A stretch of 64,000 nucleotides of DNA from Shewanella sp. CG12_big_fil_rev_8_21_14_0_65_47_15 (GTDB lineage: Bacteria; Pseudomonadota; Gammaproteobacteria; Enterobacterales; Shewanellaceae): positions 1 through 64,000 of the forward strand of contig NZ_PFGL01000011.1 of assembly GCF_002783505.1 (NCBI RefSeq), read 5' to 3'. The translations under genes were made by a program, and so were the position numbers. Positions 57,703 to 64,000 of this stretch are shown piece after piece; the first letter of the stretch is position 1, and each line of letters begins with the position of its first letter. The notes under the pieces are model-generated. The model worked only from the letters and a program-made list of their open reading frames with translations, was not told the DNA's origin and did no database searches.

Positions 57703-58292
57703 TACGCCACTCCTTTATCTACACCGATAATCACGGTGCCATCATCAACATATTGATGTGGAGGGATAACTAGGTTCAATGGAGCAGGTACGCCTTGGAA
57801 GACGCGACCCGCCATATCAAACTTAGAGCCATGACATGGACAGAAGAAACCAGAAGTGACACCTTCAACTTGCTCACCAAATGAATCTGGTAAATAAGTA
57901 GGTGAACATCCGAGGTGGGTACAAATACCGACGGCAATAAAATACTCTGGCTTAATTGAGCGCAGAGGATTAGTTGCATAATCAGGCTGCTGCATTTCAG
58001 CAGAAGCAGGATCTCTTAACTTATCATCATGTGTTGGCAGTTCATTGATCACAGCATCTGTGCGACGGACAACCCATACAGGTTTTCCACGCCACTCAAC
58101 ACGGATCAGCTGACCTGGCTCTACTTTACTGATATTTACTTCGACCGGTGCACCTGCAGCTTTCGCTTTGGCACTCGGATTCCATGACTTGATGAAAGGA
58201 ACCGCTACAGCGACGGCACCAGCACCACCTACTACGGCGGTTGCGGCTGTCAGGAATCTGCGACGTCCGGTATCGACTGGCGCATTGCTCAT
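57702..58292 (-). CDS. petA: Rieske iron-sulfur subunit of the bc1 complex
   Basis: This [2Fe-2S] subunit has 196 residues. A twin-arginine type start (DTGRRRFLTAATAVVGG) precedes its membrane helix. The cluster motifs CTHLGC and CPCHGS are intact, so it should accept electrons from ubiquinol at the Qo site. It is the first gene of petABC; the promoter must lie in the 370-base gap upstream. Confidence 0.97.
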   Translation of the reverse strand: MSNAPVDTGRRRFLTAATAVVGGAGAVAVAVPFIKSWNPSAKAKAAGAPVEVNISKVEPGQLIRVEWRGKPVWVVRRTDAVINELPTHDDKLRDPASAEMQQPDYATNPLRSIKPEYFIAVGICTHLGCSPTYLPDSFGEQVEGVTSGFFCPCHGSKFDMAGRVFQGVPAPLNLVIPPHQYVDDGTVIIGVDKGVA

Positions 58293-58660
58293 CCACTTAT
58301 CTCCCAGAGGGTGTTGGAATTTTTGTTTTTCAAAGACTTTCCGCCCGGGGTCATCACCATGGGCAAAAATCGAAGTTTGAAGCGGGGCTCATTATAGCTA
58401 AAAATTAGAAGCAGATCATAGTGAAAACACGCAAGTAAGTTAGGGAGATTGCGTGTTTTTTAAAAAATGGACAAAAAAAGCACAACAATTTACCTATTTT
58501 AACCCACATCGAGGATATTTTGAGCACATCCTCTTTTAGCTCGGCATGAAGCATGCATTGCTAATATAAATACCGCCCCTGTTGACCTCCAAATCAATCG
58601 ATTTTAGATAAAAAATAGGCCCTGTTAAACAGGGCCTATTTCAACGCGGTTATTGACCTA
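58293..58660. other. Intergenic region between petA and hflC
   Basis: This holds the presumed petABC promoter and the hflC terminator at 58605-58641. No reading frame or repeat was recognised in the remainder. Confidence 0.45.
58605..58641 (-). terminator. Terminator after hflC
   Basis: AAATAGGCCCTGT/ACAGGGCCTATTT forms a 13-bp perfect stem with a 3-base loop and T-run on the minus strand, 20 bases past the stop. Confidence 0.92.
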
Positions 58661-59554
58661 TTATTTCTTAGGTGCAGTGCTCTTCATATATTTAAAGAAC
58701 TCACTGTCAGGCTCTAATACCATGATATCTGAGTTACCAGAGAAACTCTCACGATAGGCTTCTAAGCTACGAACAAAGCTAAAGAATTCAGCATCTTTAC
58801 TATATGCGTCAGAGTAAATCTTAGCCGCTAACGCATCACCTTCACCACGAATGGTCAAGGCCTTACGTTCAGCTTCTGCAATCTTCACTGTCACATTGGC
58901 GTCAATAGTGGCACGAATGATTTCAGACTGCTCTTTACCCTGCGCTCTATGCTCTTTTGCCACCGCTTGACGCTCGGCACGCATACGTTGGTATATACTG
59001 TTACTGACGTTAGCCGGTAAATTGATTTGCTTTACACGCACGTCAACCACTTCGATACCTAAGTCTTTGGCGCTTTCTGAAGCATTAGCGAGTGCATCAT
59101 TTTGCAATTCATCACGCTTACCAGAAACAATTTCCTTGATAGTGCGACGACCAAACTCTGTACGTAAATCGTTGTTGATCTTACGTTGGAGCAGCGATTC
59201 TGCATTCGATTTAATACCACCATTTGTGGATAGGTAATATTTCTCGAAGTCAAAAATACGCCACTTCACATAGGAATCAACCATCAGATCTTTTTTCTCT
59301 GAAGTGACGAAACGATCGGCTGCGCCGTCCAATGTCTGAATACGGGCATCGAGTAACTTCACTTTATCGATCACTGGCACTTTAAAGTGCAATCCAGGAC
59401 CGAAAACGCGAGTCACTTGTTTACCGTCAACATTGTCTTTAACGATCTCACCGAAACGCGCCACAATGGCTCGCTCACCTTCGTTGACGACCATCATAGA
59501 AGATAAAACCACACCTAAAACAACGGCGATAAGAATAATACCTAATCTACCCAT
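58661..59554 (-). CDS. hflC: FtsH regulator HflC
   Basis: This SPFH-family inner-membrane protein (297 residues) forms the HflKC cage around the FtsH protease. One N-terminal membrane helix (LGIILIAVVLGVVLSSMMVV) is followed by the band-7 domain (GERAIVARFGEIV) and long helices with RAERQAVAKEHRAQGKEQ. It starts 3 bases after the hflK stop, so the two are co-translated. A strong terminator ends the cluster. Confidence 0.96.
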   Translation of the reverse strand: MGRLGIILIAVVLGVVLSSMMVVNEGERAIVARFGEIVKDNVDGKQVTRVFGPGLHFKVPVIDKVKLLDARIQTLDGAADRFVTSEKKDLMVDSYVKWRIFDFEKYYLSTNGGIKSNAESLLQRKINNDLRTEFGRRTIKEIVSGKRDELQNDALANASESAKDLGIEVVDVRVKQINLPANVSNSIYQRMRAERQAVAKEHRAQGKEQSEIIRATIDANVTVKIAEAERKALTIRGEGDALAAKIYSDAYSKDAEFFSFVRSLEAYRESFSGNSDIMVLEPDSEFFKYMKSTAPKK

Positions 59555-59557
59555 GAA

Positions 59558-60700
59558 TTAATCCCTCCCTTGGCGAGTACGATCATCGCGGGACGGACGT
59601 CCACTCAAAGGCTCACCAATGCGAGTCGTTGATACAGATGAAGAATTGACATTCTGCTGAGGCTTAGGCTCCAGATCAGGTGTAGCAGTCTTCTCTTTCA
59701 TTAACTTGTCTAACGGCAAGTACATTAAGTTGCCATTGTTTTTGGCATCAATCAGCACTTTGTTGGTCTCCGTCATCACCTGCTGCATTGTATCTAAATA
59801 CAAGCGTTTACGAGTGACTTCAGGCGCCGCTTGGTACTCAGGTAACAGCAACTCAAAACGAGCCACTTTACCGCGAGCTTCTAGGATTTCGCGCTCTTTA
59901 TAGGCATTGGCTTGTTGCGCCATGCGTTCCACTTCACCACGTGCTTTTGGTTCAATTTCACGGGCATAGGCTTCGGCTTCACGAATAAAGCGCTGCTCAT
60001 CTTCTTGGGCTGAAATCGCATCATCAAAGGCATCTTTCACTTCTTCAGGCGGACGCGCCGGCAAGAAGTTAACGTCGACAATCGCAAGACCCAATTTGTA
60101 CGGTTCAAGAATGCGTTCTAATTCTTTCCAAGTGTCACGACGAATCGCATCACGACCTGTGGTCAGAATATCGTCCATCTTGTTATGACCAATCACATAA
60201 CGCAGGGCGCTATCGGTCGCTTCACGTAAGCTGGCATTGGCATCAACCGCACTGAATAGATACGAGTACGCATCTAAAATACGATACTGCACATCAAGCT
60301 CAACTTTCACGACGTTTTCATCGGATGTCAGCATGCTACCAGACGCTGGAATAGAGCGAACAGATTGCACATCGACGGGATAAATCTGGTCGATAAAGGT
60401 CGCTTTCCAGTGAAGGCCAGGGCCAATTTCACCATTGTGTTGACCAAAACGCAGTGCCACACCACGCTCAGCCTCTTTAATTGTGTAAAAACCCGAGAGT
60501 CCCCAAACAGCTAAAGCAATGGCAAGAATGATGATTAAGCTAAACGAACTAAAGTTCTGGCCTGATGAGCCATTGCCTTTGCCGCCAAAGCGCTTTGAAA
60601 AATTACGAAAAACCTCATCAAGGTCCGGTGGTCCTTTGTCGTTACCACCTTTATTTCCCCAAGGATCATTACCCTTGTTACCGGGCTCGTTCCAAGCCAT
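59558..60700 (-). CDS. hflK: FtsH regulator HflK
   Basis: This partner of HflC (380 residues) has a Gly/Asn-rich N-terminus (NKGNDPWGNKGGNDKGPPD) before the membrane helix (FSLIIILAIALAVWGLSGFY), then the SPFH domain (AERGVALRFGQHNGEIGPGLHW). It tethers to FtsH and limits membrane-protein degradation. It follows hflX by 36 bases. Confidence 0.96.
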   Translation of the reverse strand: MAWNEPGNKGNDPWGNKGGNDKGPPDLDEVFRNFSKRFGGKGNGSSGQNFSSFSLIIILAIALAVWGLSGFYTIKEAERGVALRFGQHNGEIGPGLHWKATFIDQIYPVDVQSVRSIPASGSMLTSDENVVKVELDVQYRILDAYSYLFSAVDANASLREATDSALRYVIGHNKMDDILTTGRDAIRRDTWKELERILEPYKLGLAIVDVNFLPARPPEEVKDAFDDAISAQEDEQRFIREAEAYAREIEPKARGEVERMAQQANAYKEREILEARGKVARFELLLPEYQAAPEVTRKRLYLDTMQQVMTETNKVLIDAKNNGNLMYLPLDKLMKEKTATPDLEPKPQQNVNSSSVSTTRIGEPLSGRPSRDDRTRQGRD

Positions 60701-60736
60701 TTAGCACTCCATAAGTGGATGAAATAAATTAGATTA

Positions 60737-62044
60737 TTAACAAACAGCCTTTTCTATCGACGCATCGAAGATAAAGGTTTCTAACTCACCCTGACTCTGT
60801 TTAGCTAATCGGCGCCAATCGGCGTCCGATAAACGAACAGACAAAATACAGTTCCCCAGATCGTCGTACTCTTTCTGCTGTATCGCATCCAGTCGATAAA
60901 ACTGGCCAAGATAATGTCCAGCAGTTGCCGGAATTCTAAGTGTAAGTTCCCTGATTACCTCACCAATAAGCTCAGTGATAGCCTTCAGGAGCAAGTCAAA
61001 CCCCAAACGCTTTTGTGCCGAAACCCAGACGCGAACAGGTTTACCTGTGTCGTCATACTCGATCCTAGGTGTAACATCTTCGAGCAGGTCGATTTTATTA
61101 CAAACGACCAACTGCATGACTTCATCGGCTTCGATATCTTTCAGCACATTTTGCACTTGTTCGAAATTATCCGCCATATTTTCATCTGCACAATCAACGA
61201 TATGCAGTAGCAACTCCGCCTGACGCGTCTCCTGTAGCGTTGCCTTAAACGCGGCGACGAGATCGTGTGGCAAATGACGAATAAACCCTACTGTATCCGC
61301 TAATATCACGGCGCCATCGGGTAAATCTAGCTTTCTAAGCGTGGGATCGAGTGTGGCAAATAACTGATCGGCTGCATAAACATCTGACGAGGTTAACGCA
61401 TTGAACAAGGTTGATTTGCCCGCGTTGGTATAACCTACTAATGAAACCGTTGGCATTTCGCTGCGTTTACGGGCGCGGCGACTCTGCTCACGTTGCTTAT
61501 CAACTCGCTCTAAGCGCTTATTGATATTTTTAATCCGTCCCCTGAGCAGACGTCTATCGGTTTCTAGCTGGGTTTCCCCTGGACCACGTAAACCAATACC
61601 GCCTTTTTGACGTTCAAGGTGGGTCCAACCACGTACAAGGCGAGTCGACATGTGGCGCAATTGCGCTAGCTCCACCTGCAACTTACCTTCGTGAGTCCGT
61701 GCACGTTGGGCAAAAATATCCAAAATAAGCGTGGTTCGGTCCAATACTCGGCACTGGCACACTTGTTCAAGATTACGCTCCTGGGCTGGACTCAAGGCGT
61801 GGTTAAAAATCACCACATTGGCCTCAGTCGCAGCCACAAGTGCAGCTAATTCTTCGGCTTTTCCAGAACCCACAAAAAACTTGCGGTCTGGTGAGCGTCG
61901 ACTTCCAGTAATCACCCCGACGGAACGCGCTCCAGCAGACTCAACCAGTAGCTGTAGCTCGACTAAGTCTTCTCGGCGTTCCTCATCGGAAAAGTCGATA
62001 TGGACAAGAACCGCTGTTTCTCCCGCCTCATAACGATCAAACAA
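60737..62044 (-). CDS. hflX: Ribosome-associated GTPase HflX
   Basis: This 435-residue GTPase rescues or splits stalled ribosomes under stress. The N-terminal HflX domain (VGSGKAEELAALVAATEANVVIFNHALSPAQERNLE) precedes a coiled-coil and the G domain with GYTNAGKSTLFNAL (P-loop), DTVGFIRHLP and VVCNKIDLL. It is 23 bases downstream of hfq and 36 upstream of hflK. Confidence 0.96.
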   Translation of the reverse strand: MFDRYEAGETAVLVHIDFSDEERREDLVELQLLVESAGARSVGVITGSRRSPDRKFFVGSGKAEELAALVAATEANVVIFNHALSPAQERNLEQVCQCRVLDRTTLILDIFAQRARTHEGKLQVELAQLRHMSTRLVRGWTHLERQKGGIGLRGPGETQLETDRRLLRGRIKNINKRLERVDKQREQSRRARKRSEMPTVSLVGYTNAGKSTLFNALTSSDVYAADQLFATLDPTLRKLDLPDGAVILADTVGFIRHLPHDLVAAFKATLQETRQAELLLHIVDCADENMADNFEQVQNVLKDIEADEVMQLVVCNKIDLLEDVTPRIEYDDTGKPVRVWVSAQKRLGFDLLLKAITELIGEVIRELTLRIPATAGHYLGQFYRLDAIQQKEYDDLGNCILSVRLSDADWRRLAKQSQGELETFIFDASIEKAVC

Positions 62045-62067
62045 GAAGCAAACTCCTCAAATAAACC

Positions 62068-62340
62068 TTATTCACCACTTGGCATATCATCCTGCGCGCC
62101 ATATCCGCCCTGGGCATTTTGATGGCCAGTGACGTTGAATGGACGTGCTGGAACTACTGTGGAAATAGCGTGTTTGTATACCATTTGGCTGACTGTGTTT
62201 TTCAACAGAATGACAAATTGATCAAACGACTCTACCTGTCCCTGGAGTTTAATGCCGTTTACCAAGTAAATTGATACAGGAACGCGCTCGCGGCGCAGTG
62301 CGTTCAAAAATGGGTCTTGTAAAGATTGCCCCTTAGCCAT
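62068..62340 (-). CDS. hfq: RNA chaperone Hfq
   Basis: This hexameric Sm-like RNA chaperone (90 residues) pairs small RNAs with mRNAs. Sm1 ([21 protein letters not shown]) and Sm2 ([13 protein letters not shown], with the YKH motif) are intact, followed by a short polar tail. The gene sits between miaA and hflX, as in E. coli; AGGAAA precedes the ATG. A -10 box just upstream suggests its own promoter. Confidence 0.97.
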   Translation of the reverse strand: MAKGQSLQDPFLNALRRERVPVSIYLVNGIKLQGQVESFDQFVILLKNTVSQMVYKHAISTVVPARPFNVTGHQNAQGGYGAQDDMPSGE

Positions 62341-62409
62341 TTTATTATTTCCTTTTTAATTTATATAAAAATAAATCTATATCAGTGAAGTTTTTTGTTT
62401 AGTTTTAGT

Positions 62410-62415
62410 ATTATA
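62410..62415 (-). promoter_or_regulatory. Candidate -10 box for hfq
   Basis: A perfect TATAAT on the minus strand lies about 70 bases upstream of hfq, in the gap after miaA. The -35 element is not clear. Confidence 0.4.
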
Positions 62416-62432
62416 CAGCAAGGGCTAATAAG

Positions 62433-63359
62433 CTAGCGGCATTGACGCATAAGTGTAACTAAATTCCCCTCAGCACCACTTTCAAGCCAATTTAACTCTG
62501 GCCAACTGCGCAACCATGTTAATTGACGCTTAGCTAATTGCCTAGTAGCTGCAACTGCTTTTTCGACCATAGTATCATAGTCAAACTCACCATCGAGGTA
62601 CTGCCAGCACTGTCGATATCCCACGCAACGCATTGATGGCAAATCTAAATGCAAGTCACTTCTCGTTTTTAGCTGCGTAACTTCATTAATAAAACCTTGC
62701 TGCAACATGATCTGAAAGCGTTGCGCAATTAAGTTATGTAATACTTTACGCTCCCGGGGGGCAATGGCAAATTGCACCACATCGTAGGGCAAAGGTGCTG
62801 ACTTAGTCTGTGTCAGCTCAGTCAGACTCTTGCCGCTTATTCTATAGACTTCCAGCGCTCTTGAAAGTCTTTGTGGATCATTAGGATGAATTCTTTCTGC
62901 CGACACGGGATCTATCTCCCGTAATTGGTCGTGCAGCACTTCCCATCCCTTAGTGTCCGCCTCAGCTTGGATCTCTGCCCGTATCGCTTCACTCGCACTC
63001 GGAAGCGGCGATAATCCTTCTAGTAGCGCCTTAAAATACATCATGGTGCCACCGACCAATAGGGGTGTTTTTCCCATGCTGATAATCTGTTCTATCTCTG
63101 CCAGTGCATCGGTTCGAAAATCGGCAGCGGAGTAACTCTCGCCCGGATCGCGAATATCGATTAAGCGATGCGGTCCACGGGCTAATTCTTCCGCTGAAGG
63201 TTTGGCACTGCCTATATCCATACCACGATAAATCAGGGCTGAGTCAACTGAGATAATTTCACAGTTGTGTTTCTCGGCCAATTCTAGTGCTAAAGCCGTT
63301 TTCCCAGAGGCCGTAGGTCCCATAAGGAATAACACTTTAGGCTGTTGTTCTTTATTCAC
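62433..63359 (-). CDS. miaA: tRNA dimethylallyltransferase MiaA
   Basis: This enzyme (308 residues) adds dimethylallyl to adenosine 37 of tRNAs reading U-initial codons. The P-loop [15 protein letters not shown], the substrate motif [19 protein letters not shown] and the [14 protein letters not shown] segment are all present. It overlaps the mutL stop by 8 bases, so both are in one transcript. Confidence 0.97.
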   Translation of the reverse strand: MNKEQQPKVLFLMGPTASGKTALALELAEKHNCEIISVDSALIYRGMDIGSAKPSAEELARGPHRLIDIRDPGESYSAADFRTDALAEIEQIISMGKTPLLVGGTMMYFKALLEGLSPLPSASEAIRAEIQAEADTKGWEVLHDQLREIDPVSAERIHPNDPQRLSRALEVYRISGKSLTELTQTKSAPLPYDVVQFAIAPRERKVLHNLIAQRFQIMLQQGFINEVTQLKTRSDLHLDLPSMRCVGYRQCWQYLDGEFDYDTMVEKAVAATRQLAKRQLTWLRSWPELNWLESGAEGNLVTLMRQCR

Positions 63360-64000
63360 TTGCTTGCTCTTCTAGCCACGACTGCCAAGGTAAGGATATT
63401 GCATTTTTGGCGATATACAGTCTTTTCTCTTCTGTTAACTGACAAAATGCAGCCCAAATCTCAGGCGCCGACACAAACCCCGCTAGGCTGTGCTTTGCCA
63501 ACCACATAGCCAAAGCATTCGGCGCTGGTGTTTCGAAACGTAGCGATTGCAACCACTCGGGGATCGCCTTAGCTAACGGGCTGTCCCTGAGATATGGGGG
63601 CACTTTTTTAATAATCAACTGCTGATAGCGAATAGTTAGTTCTAATCCGAGTTGACGTATTAAGGTCTCATGTTCATCAATTAACGACTGCCACTCAGTG
63701 TCGGCAGCAACCGACACAGGCATCAATAAGGGCTGACCAATAAGCCCTGTGGCCAGTTTAGTTTCAATCTCATGGCTCCGAGTCACTAATGCTACTGATT
63801 TAATGGGCAATAAACTTAAATTTTGCCCATCCGCTAACACCCAAAATTGACCATCGAGTATTGCTGGCATAGGTAAAATCGATTGATACACCTTGTCTTG
63901 AACACTGTAGGCAGGGGTTTGCAGTAACGCGCCATAGCTTGCAATTGCCGCTGTTGAAGGCAGCTCGCTACGCGGTCGAGATCCCCCACTAGCATCACTT
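63352..64000 (-). CDS. mutL: DNA mismatch repair protein MutL (3' part only)
   Basis: This is the C-terminal dimerisation domain of MutL, continuing beyond the right edge of the window: the frame stays open from 63891 up to base 64000, so the start at 63891 in the track is only an internal ATG. Recognisable parts are [20 protein letters not shown] and [24 protein letters not shown]. There is no DQHAAHER-like endonuclease motif in what is visible, as expected for a MutH-partnered MutL. Confidence 0.92.
   Translation of the reverse strand, partial: SDASGGSRPRSELPSTAAIASYGALLQTPAYSVQDKVYQSILPMPAILDGQFWVLADGQNLSLLPIKSVALVTRSHEIETKLATGLIGQPLLMPVSVAADTEWQSLIDEHETLIRQLGLELTIRYQQLIIKKVPPYLRDSPLAKAIPEWLQSLRFETPAPNALAMWLAKHSLAGFVSAPEIWAAFCQLTEEKRLYIAKNAISLPWQSWLEEQASE

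Overview
The window looks like a chromosomal segment of a Shewanella species (Gammaproteobacteria). The gene order mutL-miaA-hfq-hflX-hflK-hflC, petABC-sspA-sspB, and argD-astA-astD next to a DUF1338 gene, a two-component system and crp is the arrangement I know from Shewanella. A GlyGly-CTERM peptidase, a DUF4144 protein and dispersed palindromic repeats fit this. This is gene-content inference; no search was run. I saw no rRNA, tRNA, CRISPR array, complete insertion sequence or phage.

Layout. 1-5.1 kb: a non-coding repeat-like stretch, a FapA/DUF342 protein, a DUF4144 protein, an M50 metalloprotease and a second repeat-like stretch. 5.1-14.8 kb (all minus strand): a SERCA-like Ca2+ P-type ATPase, a broken modE remnant, a Cache-type chemoreceptor, a periplasmic solute-binding protein, and a four-gene operon (MipA/OmpV porin-like protein, DUF3019 protein, response regulator, histidine kinase) linked by stop/start overlaps. 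15.2-20.5 kb: a giant secreted subtilisin with a rhombosortase-type C-terminal tail. 20.7-22.6 kb: a 5'-truncated EAL fragment beside a PAS-type chemoreceptor.

23.0-31.0 kb is the most accessory-looking part: a Ser-type sulfatase, its anaerobic maturase (anSME), a FadL/OmpP1 channel and a DUF1254/DUF1214 protein. A structured non-coding remnant lies just past the sulfatase terminator, and a 107-bp element with 11-bp inverted ends lies upstream of the DUF1254 gene. A 33-codon Cys-rich mini-ORF (C-x2-C-x5-C) fills the gap between the channel and maturase genes. Together these suggest an acquired module for taking up and desulfating a sulfated, perhaps hydrophobic, compound.

31.0-43.7 kb: PpiC, PBP1B, HrpB, a GAF-PAS-GGDEF-EAL protein, a 2'-5' RNA ligase-fold phosphodiesterase, a Sel1-repeat protein, Crp, and a PepSY/response regulator/histidine kinase operon. 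43.7-51.0 kb: a DUF1338 2-oxoacid dioxygenase-like enzyme, arginine succinyltransferase pathway genes, an HSL-type esterase and an HDOD protein. 51.2-64 kb: a lipoprotein S9 peptidase, PabA/TrpG, SspB, SspA, the cytochrome bc1 complex, HflC/HflK, HflX, Hfq, MiaA and the 3' part of mutL running off the window. Many genes end at clear intrinsic terminators, which are listed.
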